Part shown: piece by piece, positions 26,692 through 35,952 of the stretch
How the letters are laid out: each line of letters opens with the position of its first letter
Position numbering within the stretch: position 1 is the stretch's first letter
NCBI GenBank assembly: GCA_963803575.1
Contig: CAWDMW010000001.1
Coordinates: 186,001 to 250,000 of the forward strand
DNA: 64,000 bases
From: CAWDMW01 sp963803575
Lineage (GTDB): Bacteria; Pseudomonadota; Alphaproteobacteria; Rickettsiales; UBA998
Reading direction: 5' to 3'
Position numbers and translations under genes: made by a program
The notes under the pieces: model-generated
Database searches by the model: none
What the model was told of the DNA's origin: nothing
What the model saw: only the letters and a program-made list of their open reading frames with translations

Positions 26692-27983
26692 TATTTCTTG
26701 CTGTAAGATTGTATTGCCTGAAGCAACAAAGGATGTAAGGCCTGATAGATGCGATCTAACACATCCTTATTATGTTCCACCACCTCTAACGCCGTTTGTG
26801 CCAGCTCTGTACGCGCATCCTGATCGCGCAATAATTTCTCCAGTATCTCTTGCAGCTTTGTTTCATCTGCTACCGGCATCGCGGCGCACGCACGTTCCAG
26901 TTCCTGACAAAATTCACAGAAATTATCCATATGGCTACCATAGAGAATAGCACAATCCAGCATAGCTGGCTCGAACGGGTTTTGTCCACCATGTGGCACG
27001 AGTGAACCACCCACAAACACAATGTCAGCAATACGGTAAAAGATGCCCAACTCGCCCATCGTATCCGCAATATAAATATCGGTGTCAGGCGTGATAGGCT
27101 CACCCAGACTACGCTGCGCCACATGAAGCTGTTTTGTCTCAAGCAACTGGCGGATTTCAGTGCCTCGGCGGCTGTGTCGTGGCACAATCATGGTTAGTAA
27201 ATCCGTAAAAGATTCTTTCAGATTCTGGTGAATGGTCGCAACCACTTCTTCTTCGCCTGCATGTGTGCTTGCTGCCAGCCACGTAGTGCGCCCACCGATT
27301 AATGACGTTAATTCACCCATTGCCCGGGAATCTGACTTTAGCGGGGGAGAAGAAAATTTGATATTCCCAAAACTTACCGGATTCTTTGCTCCTAAATTGA
27401 TGAAACGCGTCGCATCTTCTTTGCTTTTGGCAAAAATATGAGTAAATGCTGAAAGTAATTCTTCGCAGTAATTCCGCGCTCGCTGCCAGCGTCGTGCCGA
27501 TGTTTCTGAAATACGCCCATTAAGCAGCACATACGGTATATCACGCTTGGCAATCGCGGTGATAGTGTTGGGCCATAACTCGGAATCAACAAAGCAGACC
27601 AGTTGTGGTTTCCAATGTTTCAGAAAACGTGATACCGAAAGCGGTGTATCTACAGGGGCATATTGGTGAAACGATGTTTCAGGTAACTTGCCTGTCACAT
27701 GTTTGGCAGATGTGGTGGTAACCGTCGTCATCAGGATATGCAATTCAGGATGATCTTTTGCCCAGCGATGAATGAGAGGCATCACGGATTGTGATTCCCC
27801 CATACTGGCTGCGTGTATCCAGATAAGCGGTGAGGACGGACGCGGAAGAGACGCTTTGCCCAACCGTTCCTGCATACGTAAAGGATCTTCTTTTCCCTGT
27901 TTCAGCCTTAGCCTTAAGTAAAAAGGGATTGCAGGCGTCACTATCCATGATGCCGCACGATATATCCAGCCATATACATGCAT
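26691..27983 (-). CDS. waaA: 3-deoxy-D-manno-octulosonic acid transferase
   Basis: KDO transferase (KdtA/WaaA) that adds KDO to the lipid A precursor. The protein has 430 residues and the family landmarks: N-terminal membrane anchor, ASMGESQSVMPLI, VCFVDSELWPNTI, NGRISETSARRWQRA, FGNIKFSSPP, ASTHAGEEE, VPRHSRRG and FVGGSLVPHGGQNPFEPAML. Number of KDO residues added cannot be predicted. It starts 1 base after the DUF374 acyltransferase stop and overlaps lpxK by one base. Confidence 0.95.
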   Translation of the reverse strand: MHVYGWIYRAASWIVTPAIPFYLRLRLKQGKEDPLRMQERLGKASLPRPSSPLIWIHAASMGESQSVMPLIHRWAKDHPELHILMTTVTTTSAKHVTGKLPETSFHQYAPVDTPLSVSRFLKHWKPQLVCFVDSELWPNTITAIAKRDIPYVLLNGRISETSARRWQRARNYCEELLSAFTHIFAKSKEDATRFINLGAKNPVSFGNIKFSSPPLKSDSRAMGELTSLIGGRTTWLAASTHAGEEEVVATIHQNLKESFTDLLTMIVPRHSRRGTEIRQLLETKQLHVAQRSLGEPITPDTDIYIADTMGELGIFYRIADIVFVGGSLVPHGGQNPFEPAMLDCAILYGSHMDNFCEFCQELERACAAMPVADETKLQEILEKLLRDQDARTELAQTALEVVEHNKDVLDRIYQALHPLLLQAIQSYSKK

Positions 27984-28679
27984 CTATAACACTCCCGCCA
28001 GACGATCAGCTTCATTGGTAACGTTATTCAATGCATCTTCCACAGACTGCCGGAACTGCTCACGCATACGGTGTTTACTCTGCTCTTTACGCATCATATC
28101 TACCGTTAGTGGGTCAGCAGCCACCATGTATAACCGTGACCATGGCAGGGCAACCATGAAACGATCCCATGAATGTAGCCGACGATGACGTGCCGCAGAA
28201 TACGCCAGACAGATAACCGGAGCCTGCGTTAGCATTGCCAGCTGCGCCACCCCTTCTGATGCCACGCGATCCGGGCCTCTGGGGCCGTCAGGGGTGATGG
28301 AAAGATTTTCGCCTAGGCGGTATGCCTGCACAAGCTGTTTCAACGCCTTAGCCCCCCCCTTTGAGGTAGACCCATAAACGGGATTTACCTGAAAATGCGT
28401 CAATACACGCCCAATCATTTTACCATCCGTATGAGAAGAGACAATCGAAGACATCTCCCTGCCCTGCGGCATATGAGAACAGACCAGCATCATACGACTA
28501 TGCCACACAACAAATATTGCCGGTATATTTCCAGAGAAATAAGGTTGCGTAGCTGCTGGTAACAACGAATGCATTTGCCCCGTGGCAAGCACCAGCTTGA
28601 TGTAGCGCGCGCCACACCATGCCAGCACCCGATGCACTGCATCCGATTTCATCATCTGTTTAAACGTTTGACGAATCAC
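27984..28679 (-). CDS. DUF374 lysophospholipid/lipid A acyltransferase family protein
   Basis: A 231-residue DUF374 protein. It has FVVWHSRMML (the HxxxxD-like acyltransferase region in this family), VSSHTDGKMIGRVL, VYGSTSKGGAKAL and SITPDGPRGPDRVASEGVAQLAM, which are the characteristic blocks. Members lie beside waaA and msbA in many Gram-negatives and are presumed to act in lipid A or phospholipid acylation, though the exact reaction is not settled. It overlaps msbA by 4 bases. Confidence 0.9.
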   Translation of the reverse strand: MIRQTFKQMMKSDAVHRVLAWCGARYIKLVLATGQMHSLLPAATQPYFSGNIPAIFVVWHSRMMLVCSHMPQGREMSSIVSSHTDGKMIGRVLTHFQVNPVYGSTSKGGAKALKQLVQAYRLGENLSITPDGPRGPDRVASEGVAQLAMLTQAPVICLAYSAARHRRLHSWDRFMVALPWSRLYMVAADPLTVDMMRKEQSKHRMREQFRQSVEDALNNVTNEADRLAGVL

Positions 28680-30454
28680 GCCTGCTCACTCTGTGGCGCA
28701 ACATGCTGCATACCTGAAAACTGACGTTGATATAATGCCGCGTAATATTGCCCTTTATCCAGCAAACTCTGATGCGTACCACTTTCCACAACACGCCCTT
28801 TCTCTAACACATAAATACGGTCTGCATGTTGGATGGTTGACAGGCGATGGGCAATCACTAACGTGGTACGTGAGGCCATAAGCTTGAGCAATGCATCCTG
28901 TACCATGTGTTCGGACTGTGAATCTAACGCAGACGTGGCTTCATCCAGTAGCAAGATAGGTGCGTCTTTAAGAAACGCACGCGCAATGCACAGGCGTTGT
29001 CGCTGGCCACCTGACAGATTAACGCCATGTGAACCTACTTTCGTGTCATATCCTTGCGGCAGTTCCATAATAAACTCATGGGCAGCCGCCATGCTGGCAG
29101 CTTCTTCGATGGCTTCACGTGAGGCATCACGCATTCCATACGCAATGTTATTAGCGACTGTGTCGTCAAACAACATAATATCCTGTGACACAACAGCGAT
29201 AGACTGTCTGAGAGACACAATAGATACGTCAGAGATATCCTGTCCATCAATCCAGATATTTCCTTGTTCAATATGGTAAAAACGCAGCAAAATATTCATA
29301 ATCGTCGTTTTTCCACTACCAGACGCTCCCACTAACGCGACCATCTGGCCTGCAGGCACATGCAAAGATACGTCGCTTAATGCGGCTACATGATCGTTAT
29401 ATCGGAAGCTGACACGTTCCAGCACAATGTCGCCATTTGGTACATGTAGTGGCACTGTGTGATCCATATCTCGGATGACGGGTTTGTTATCCAGCACACC
29501 AAAAAAGCGATTTGCCGCAGCCAACCCTTCCTGCAATTGATTGTTCAATCCAGCCAGACTGCGAAGTGGCTTATAGGCCATAATCATTGCTGCAATAAAC
29601 GAGAAGAATCCACCCGGCGTATTTTCCCCGTGAATCACCTGATACCCGCCATACCCTATCACGGCGGCAATACCAATAGCACCCACTGCTTCCATCATAG
29701 GGCTAGCCGCTGCCTGCACACGGGATGCCCGCATATAGAGCGTAAATAAGCGGAAAATACCGCTTCTGGCCTTGCTTACCTCATACTCTTCCTGCCCGTA
29801 TGCCTTGACAACATGCACATTCTGGAAGGTTTCATCCAGTGTGTTCGTAAATTCACCAAGCTCGTGCTGCGTACCGTCCGCAACTTTACGCATTCGTTTG
29901 CCCAGCCTCATAATGGGGTAAATCGCAATAGGGAACGCAACTAATGCCACCAGTGACAATTGCCAGCTTTGGTAAAACATCAACCCTACTAGCACAACCA
30001 GCGACAAACATTCCTTTGCAAGCCCTGCCAATACACTAGACACCGCCTGACGCATCATTTGTATGTCATTGGTGAAACGCGATACAAGCCGCCCGGCAGA
30101 TTGTTCATGAAATAAACCGATATCCGCGTGCATGAGGTGAGAAAAAAGCTGCACCTGCATATCAGCGACAATACGTTGACCCACATAGCGCATTAACATG
30201 GTTTGCGCGTAATTAGCGAGTCCGGCAATCACCGCAATCCCTACCAGTGCGATAGGGATAACCCACAATAACCGTTCATTCTTTTGCAGAAAAATATCAT
30301 CCAGCACCGGTTGTAACAGCCATGCTTGCGCCGCAGTTCCGATTGCAACGACCATCATGCACACAGCCGCCAGCCATAGCCGTGTTTTATGCTGGAGCAG
30401 ATACTCTTCTGCCAGCCGTCGTAACATATGTTTGGTGGTATAATCTAATTGCAC
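28676..30454 (-). CDS. msbA: lipid A export ABC transporter MsbA
   Basis: A 592-residue half-transporter that flips lipid A-core across the inner membrane. Six transmembrane helices lie in about residues 20-325, followed by the nucleotide-binding domain: Walker A GASGSGKTT, Q-loop VVSQDIMLFDDTV, signature LSGGQRQR, Walker B LLLDEATSALD and the switch His in VIAHRLSTI. It is the first gene of the LPS operon on the minus strand and diverges from dapD across 128 bases. Confidence 0.93.
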   Translation of the reverse strand: MQLDYTTKHMLRRLAEEYLLQHKTRLWLAAVCMMVVAIGTAAQAWLLQPVLDDIFLQKNERLLWVIPIALVGIAVIAGLANYAQTMLMRYVGQRIVADMQVQLFSHLMHADIGLFHEQSAGRLVSRFTNDIQMMRQAVSSVLAGLAKECLSLVVLVGLMFYQSWQLSLVALVAFPIAIYPIMRLGKRMRKVADGTQHELGEFTNTLDETFQNVHVVKAYGQEEYEVSKARSGIFRLFTLYMRASRVQAAASPMMEAVGAIGIAAVIGYGGYQVIHGENTPGGFFSFIAAMIMAYKPLRSLAGLNNQLQEGLAAANRFFGVLDNKPVIRDMDHTVPLHVPNGDIVLERVSFRYNDHVAALSDVSLHVPAGQMVALVGASGSGKTTIMNILLRFYHIEQGNIWIDGQDISDVSIVSLRQSIAVVSQDIMLFDDTVANNIAYGMRDASREAIEEAASMAAAHEFIMELPQGYDTKVGSHGVNLSGGQRQRLCIARAFLKDAPILLLDEATSALDSQSEHMVQDALLKLMASRTTLVIAHRLSTIQHADRIYVLEKGRVVESGTHQSLLDKGQYYAALYQRQFSGMQHVAPQSEQA

Positions 30455-30582
30455 CTATCTTATGTATCCCAAAAGGCAAACTATGTCCAGATGTTGCATA
30501 GCATTAACATGATTGACAACACGGTAAAGAATGGATACACGAGGAATTTAATCATTACCACAAACTCTTTGCAGCCCCCCCT

Positions 30583-31413
30583 ATGACAGATTCCCTTCAA
30601 ACAATCATTGAACAAGCATGGGACGACCGTGCGTCCATCAACACAAATACGCAAGGTGACGTGCGGGACGCGGTGAACACGACACTGACACAGCTGGATA
30701 GCGGCGCACTTCGCGTGGCACAAAAGCAGGGCAACACATGGCAGGTCAATGAGTGGGCAAAGAAAGCTGTATTGCTTTCATTCCGCCTGAACCCCATGCA
30801 ACGCTTTGACAATGGCCAGACAAACTGGTTTGATAAAGTACCCTCCAAGATGCAACATTGGAGTGATGACGACTTCATACAGGCAGGGTTCCGCGCTGTT
30901 CCGGGAGCAATAGTCCGTCATTCAGCGTACATTGCGCGTGATGTTGTCTTGATGCCAAGTTTTATCAATCTGGGGGCTTATGTAGGTGAAGGTACGATGG
31001 TTGACACATGGTCAACGATTGGTAGCTGCGCTCAAATTGGTAAACACTGCCATATTTCCGGTGGTGTTGGCATAGGCGGTGTGCTGGAGCCGCTGCAAGC
31101 CAGCCCCGTCATTATCGAAGATAACTGCTTTATCGGTGCGCGCTCTGAAGTGGCAGAAGGCGTGATTGTCGAAGAAGGGGCAGTGATTTCTATGGGTGTC
31201 TTCCTCGGTGCTTCCACCAAGATTGTGGATCGTGCAACAGGTGACGTAATGTACGGGCGCGTGCCAGCCTATTCAGTGGTTGTACCGGGTACTTTGCCTA
31301 GTGCGACCGATGCAGCAAGCCCGTCACTGGCTTGCGCCGTCATCGTTAAGCGCGTTGATGAAAAAACACGTGCCAAAACCGGAATCAACGACTTACTGCG
31401 GGATATTGCCTAA
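30583..31413 (+). CDS. dapD: 2,3,4,5-tetrahydropyridine-2,6-dicarboxylate N-succinyltransferase
   Basis: Lysine/diaminopimelate synthesis (succinylase branch), using succinyl-CoA. The protein has 276 residues: an N-terminal helical domain, then a left-handed parallel beta-helix with hexapeptide repeats (about 100-235) including FINLGAYVGEGTMVDTWSTIGSCAQIG, GGVGIGGVLEP and IGARSEVAEG. Full length. It is isolated between msbA (divergent) and a DUF2336 gene (convergent). Its pathway partner dapF lies at 38459-39310. Confidence 0.96.
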   Translation: MTDSLQTIIEQAWDDRASINTNTQGDVRDAVNTTLTQLDSGALRVAQKQGNTWQVNEWAKKAVLLSFRLNPMQRFDNGQTNWFDKVPSKMQHWSDDDFIQAGFRAVPGAIVRHSAYIARDVVLMPSFINLGAYVGEGTMVDTWSTIGSCAQIGKHCHISGGVGIGGVLEPLQASPVIIEDNCFIGARSEVAEGVIVEEGAVISMGVFLGASTKIVDRATGDVMYGRVPAYSVVVPGTLPSATDAASPSLACAVIVKRVDEKTRAKTGINDLLRDIA

Positions 31414-31426
31414 GGCAGCATGTTTA

Positions 31427-32548
31427 TTATCCGGCAACAAACACCCCTTGAGATGTAATTGGGCTTTTTAGGAATAAGATAATGCCTTCCATGCCTTTCA
31501 CCGAACTGTCGTAACTATTGTCATGAATATGCTGCAAAATCCGTTGCGGGTAGTCCGGCAAGCGGTGCCTGCCATTTTTTGCCTCAGGTTTCACTAGCGT
31601 AACCATAATGCGTATTGCTTCCTGATAATCTTGTGGTAGTTTGCTGGCGCGATAAATAGTATAAAACCCGTGTGCCCCACCACGATGCAGTAACTTTCGT
31701 GCATTAGATAACGGAATGTCGGCGCGCCGCGCTATGGCTGCTTCAAAGAAAGTCATCTCTCCCATACATAATGAACGCATAATTACAGAATGCGTTAAAC
31801 GTTTGCTGCAATGCATCCGGTCAACCAGCGTTAACAGATCTTCATCGCACATCCACGGGCTAAGAAACTTTAAAATGGCACTCTCTCGCGCATCTGTCGT
31901 AATGTTCTTCACAAAACTGCGTGGCAGGTAGTGGCGCTTGCTTATTTGCTTTTTCAGATAATGGGATACAAGCGTATAGACTTCTTCTGCCAGTTCGCCC
32001 GTTAAATCTCCGCGACAAACCAGTGCTTCCAAAATCCCCTGATCCTGACGATACATATCCACCACATCATGCAACGTGTCGGCACTAATATCAGCATGTA
32101 CGTTTTCCAGCAATGTCACAACAACCAACTGATAACCGGTCACCACAAGCGCGTGACATAAAGGCTCTTTCAACGTTGTGCGTTTTGCAATCGCTTTCAG
32201 TTTGCGTATACTGTGATTCCCTTCAACATACTCAAGTAAATCTGAGTCATTAAGTACTTCAGAGTGCTGTAATATCTCTTCTGCAACCTGATCTTCATCA
32301 TTCGCGAGTGCGACAATGATGTCGTAGGGGATGTTTGAATTATGTTTCAATTCTTCCGCTATGACTTTTCGCACATGTGCCGCAGTATCGTTCAGTAGCA
32401 AACGGAAAATATCAATCGCTATCTTATTGAGCTTTGGGTTAAACAGTGTTTTGTTATAACCGTCCGCCACTTTCCGCGCAATATTCCCACGCACCTCACT
32501 AGATGGCTCTTTGATTAATCTGTGTATGTCCTCGTATGTTAATGTCAT
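31427..32548 (-). CDS. DUF2336 family protein
   Basis: A 373-residue, mostly helical HEAT-like repeat protein, typical of alphaproteobacterial DUF2336: VRGNIARKVADGYN, then IAIDIFRLLLNDTAAHVRKVIAEELKHNSNIPYDIIVALANDEDQVAEEILQHSEVL and DLLEYVEGN. Function is unknown in the family; some members lie near motility or gene-transfer-agent loci. The 100 bases upstream are very AT-rich and probably contain its promoter, but no clear elements are assigned. Confidence 0.85.
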   Translation of the reverse strand: MTLTYEDIHRLIKEPSSEVRGNIARKVADGYNKTLFNPKLNKIAIDIFRLLLNDTAAHVRKVIAEELKHNSNIPYDIIVALANDEDQVAEEILQHSEVLNDSDLLEYVEGNHSIRKLKAIAKRTTLKEPLCHALVVTGYQLVVVTLLENVHADISADTLHDVVDMYRQDQGILEALVCRGDLTGELAEEVYTLVSHYLKKQISKRHYLPRSFVKNITTDARESAILKFLSPWMCDEDLLTLVDRMHCSKRLTHSVIMRSLCMGEMTFFEAAIARRADIPLSNARKLLHRGGAHGFYTIYRASKLPQDYQEAIRIMVTLVKPEAKNGRHRLPDYPQRILQHIHDNSYDSSVKGMEGIILFLKSPITSQGVFVAG

Positions 32549-32650
32549 AAAATCCTCTTACTTTCAATATTAATCAATATTAGTAAATTATAGATTAAAT
32601 TTTATATGTATTAACATCAATTATTGGACATTATGTAATGTATGGTATTA

Positions 32651-35600
32651 TTAACATATTGTTTTGCAAGCTATTCTAAGGTGATGAGGAACGACTAATT
32701 TTTCAATTGCCTCCATATTTCTGAAAGCAGATTGCATACCTTTGGAAAGATACATCCCAGACAGATTGGTACGAATATCTGGCTGCACACGCTCTGTACT
32801 GTCTATAGCCCGTTCTTCATGCGTCGTAGCCACCCCTCTGGCACCACGCACCGCCACCGGCCCGAGTGCAGGGCGCACATCGTAGCTAAGCGCACATACC
32901 AGCGCAATGGCCGTCATTTCCATCATTTCTGGCAATGTGCGATCGGGAAACTCACTAAAAATGCGTTCCTGGCGCGCAATGGCACAATGTTCTGCTTCAT
33001 GCGATGCGTGGCGTATATCCAACTGTTTTGCTAGTTCGGGAAGCAATGTGCGGTAAGCATCCTGAATATCAAAATCACGGCCATGCTCTGCAAACACTTT
33101 ATCCGCATCCTGCCCTGTGGCAGCATAAAAAATATGTCTTGCTAATTGCAGGCCATATTCTTCCATAAACCCCAATGTGATATGCGGTTCTGGCATTCTC
33201 CCATCTGCTACCATATCCTGAAACTGGTGATAATAGTGGATTTTGTCAGATTTGCGCGGGTAAGGTTTCCCCATCATACGCCATGCTTTATTAAAGTCCG
33301 TCATATGCAGCTGCTGCGCAGCTCCAACCAAATGGGTGCGATCAGGTAAGCTACTATGAAACAGACGGTGCATCGCCTCACGCCCAACCACTTCACAGGC
33401 TTCCAGCTGACCAAGTAGCCCTAAATGAAACGTACCCGTGAGCTGGAACAACAAGTTCCCTGTAATAGCTCGCTGGCTAAGTGCAGTACGGTTGCCTCGT
33501 ATCTCTGCGACCGTCCGTTGCAGGTCATTATCTCCTTTGCCGCGCTGATTGCTTCTGGAACTGCGATTTGCCAGCAACGTAGACACCCACGCCCCGCTAT
33601 AGCTATAGAGCGCGTCAAAGGGATTTATGCCTTCTATGGTCGTAGAGGTATGATGATGAAAAGCCCTTCGTGCATGATGATGAAATAATACTCCATAACG
33701 CTGCGCTTCCATTTGATCCTGCTGATAGCGCGGGTGCAGCAGCTTCTTTGCTAGTGTGTGATGTTGTTGCGCGTCATCATTCTCACCATCCAACACCACC
33801 CCAATACGCTTTTCAACCGCTGCTTTTGCATACATGCTTTGTGATACCATCATCTCCAGAAACATTGCCGCACACTGAGGATACCCAAACAACAGACGGG
33901 TTTGTTCCCCCTGAATCGTATTTTGTGGTGTTCGTATCGTTGGGGCATTCTCACGCGCTGCAGCATGGCCATGTTGTTTGCCTGTTTGCCCCGGATTCAC
34001 CGCAGCACCACGCATAAGGTCATTGCCACCCCCATCAAAGATATAAATAGGCAACCCGCACTCATCAGCCATATGTAGCAATGGTTGGCACTCATCCCAC
34101 ACCGCATCTTTCCACAGATCATATTGCAGCCGACAAATTTCTCCTTCAATCGAGGTAATCACCTCACCGGCACTATACCCATCACGACGACGATTATCAC
34201 TATGGGCAATCATCACCGTAATTTTACCTATAGCCGCCAGATGTTGCTGAAACACCTTATCACTCGTTAAAGCCTGAATAGTTTCTGGTAGCGCACGCAC
34301 ATCATTGACAGACTCTACCAGCAACACAATCTCCGTGGTTGCCTCAGCGTTTGCCACATGGCTACCTGTTATATGCATCAGCGCCATCGCTGCTTTCGCA
34401 TCCGCCGGATGTGTGGCCTCGGCAATAATCAGTTTGTTAGCGCACTCCGGGTACTCTGCCAAAAACTGTAACCGCTCAATAATGCGCAAACTCGTATCAT
34501 CGTCTCCGATATGTGCATGTAGCATATCAGGCTGTGCAATCACCTGTCGCAACTGATTCCATAAAGGCGCATCTTTACCGGCATCAAACCAGTTTGTCAG
34601 TAATGTAGAAACTGCATCTTTGGAAAGAGTATGGTAGCGGTCTGATATGTCAAATTCCGCTAAAGATACAATCAGCGCCAGTGTCTCCTGCAATGATTTT
34701 GCATCATGGCGGATATTGCCTCGAGAGCCGTGAAATCCGAAGATATGGCTATTATACAATATATCTTCCAGCACCTGCATCTTTAATCCGTCTATCACTT
34801 CATAGTTGGATTGCAAATCTTGAATATCTTTTTGAAACGCACAAACGTTAGAATATTTCTGTTGCTTAAGTGCATTACAAATATGCTTTAGCTGGCTTTG
34901 CAACTGACCGTAATGGCCTTGATCGTCATGAGACTCTATGAGCAATTCAAGCATCTCAATATAGCGCGCACGTACCCAAGCCTGCTTGCGTTCAGTTCCT
35001 GCTGCTAAAGCCGCACGGGTCGCATTGCTGTTCCCATCTCCATCAAACGTAGCAGACCAGTCTTCCAGCTGCATCATCGGTGTCTTGATGCGTACTCCCA
35101 TATCGCTATAGCCTGATACCTGCAATGCCGTGTGAATAGCATCTCTTTGCAATAAGGCTGCATCGAACAAATTATCGCAAATCGGGATTAACTCTTCCAA
35201 TTCCTGCTGTGGCGTTTTGCGCTCTGCCGCAACAGGAGCGGCAATAAATGCATCCATGGCATCAATGACTTGCTGTGATGAACTGGACTCATCAGCTAAT
35301 ATGCACTCTAATGCTATCGCGGACACGGTATGTGCCACACTGGTGGAATTTGTCGGGTGACTGGTTAAGCTAAATGTAGCCGCAAGTTCATCCAGATAAC
35401 GCTGCACATCAGCTGCACACACGTTCTGGCGGGCAAAATGCATGAGTGTGTAAGTAATGTCATCTGCCGATGAGCCATATTCTCCATGCTCTGAGCGCAA
35501 TACTTTCACTGCACTATGCTTACGGGCTATGGCCGAAATATCCTGTAACTTTGCCTGCATCTCAATAACTTGCTGACGCACATCAGGCATTGCCTCCAAC

Positions 35601-35902
35601 TCATCGTAAATATCGTGATATTGACTCTTGCGTATATCACCGCGCAATTTACGATCCGCTGCTGTCAGGGACGGGTCACTAACATCTAGAATCGCTTCGC
35701 GCCTTAGCGGTAAAATCTGTGCAACTAAATATTTTGAAACCAGCCCATCAACATGCACCACCATACGATCAACAAAAAGCTGTTCCAGCGTCTCCACATA
35801 ATGACTAAAAAATGTTTGCACCGGATGTGCCTGTGTGTCCTGTTGCAATCCTGACTCCTGTTTACTGTCAACGGATGACAATTGCCGCATGGCCTGACCC
35901 AT
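32651..35902 (-). CDS. highly divergent phosphoenolpyruvate carboxylase-like protein
   Basis: A 1083-residue protein, larger than the usual PEP carboxylase of about 880-930. Recognisable PEPC blocks are TSHPTN (180-185, versus TAHPTE, catalytic His kept as His182), FDGDGNSNAT (286-295, versus GDRDGNPNVT), LLVES (metal Glu at 530), AHSDNRRRDGYSAG (metal Asp at 569, Lys of SDSxKD lost) and FDGGGNDLMRGAA (622-634, versus FHGRGGSIGRGG; catalytic His and first Arg lost, one Arg kept). The C-terminus lacks the conserved xNTG ending. The fold is therefore probably PEPC-like, but ordinary PEP carboxylase activity is doubtful. N- and C-terminal extensions are present. Standalone gene. Confidence 0.65.
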   Translation of the reverse strand: MGQAMRQLSSVDSKQESGLQQDTQAHPVQTFFSHYVETLEQLFVDRMVVHVDGLVSKYLVAQILPLRREAILDVSDPSLTAADRKLRGDIRKSQYHDIYDELEAMPDVRQQVIEMQAKLQDISAIARKHSAVKVLRSEHGEYGSSADDITYTLMHFARQNVCAADVQRYLDELAATFSLTSHPTNSTSVAHTVSAIALECILADESSSSQQVIDAMDAFIAAPVAAERKTPQQELEELIPICDNLFDAALLQRDAIHTALQVSGYSDMGVRIKTPMMQLEDWSATFDGDGNSNATRAALAAGTERKQAWVRARYIEMLELLIESHDDQGHYGQLQSQLKHICNALKQQKYSNVCAFQKDIQDLQSNYEVIDGLKMQVLEDILYNSHIFGFHGSRGNIRHDAKSLQETLALIVSLAEFDISDRYHTLSKDAVSTLLTNWFDAGKDAPLWNQLRQVIAQPDMLHAHIGDDDTSLRIIERLQFLAEYPECANKLIIAEATHPADAKAAMALMHITGSHVANAEATTEIVLLVESVNDVRALPETIQALTSDKVFQQHLAAIGKITVMIAHSDNRRRDGYSAGEVITSIEGEICRLQYDLWKDAVWDECQPLLHMADECGLPIYIFDGGGNDLMRGAAVNPGQTGKQHGHAAARENAPTIRTPQNTIQGEQTRLLFGYPQCAAMFLEMMVSQSMYAKAAVEKRIGVVLDGENDDAQQHHTLAKKLLHPRYQQDQMEAQRYGVLFHHHARRAFHHHTSTTIEGINPFDALYSYSGAWVSTLLANRSSRSNQRGKGDNDLQRTVAEIRGNRTALSQRAITGNLLFQLTGTFHLGLLGQLEACEVVGREAMHRLFHSSLPDRTHLVGAAQQLHMTDFNKAWRMMGKPYPRKSDKIHYYHQFQDMVADGRMPEPHITLGFMEEYGLQLARHIFYAATGQDADKVFAEHGRDFDIQDAYRTLLPELAKQLDIRHASHEAEHCAIARQERIFSEFPDRTLPEMMEMTAIALVCALSYDVRPALGPVAVRGARGVATTHEERAIDSTERVQPDIRTNLSGMYLSKGMQSAFRNMEAIEKLVVPHHLRIACKTIC

Positions 35903-35952
35903 AACTTTATACTATCCTAAAAGGTTTTCAGGCATTCAGAATAACCAACCTG

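Noticed and set aside
33670..34017. 115-codon plus-strand ORF
   Set aside because: Antisense to the PEPC-like gene, with no start site or recognisable domain.
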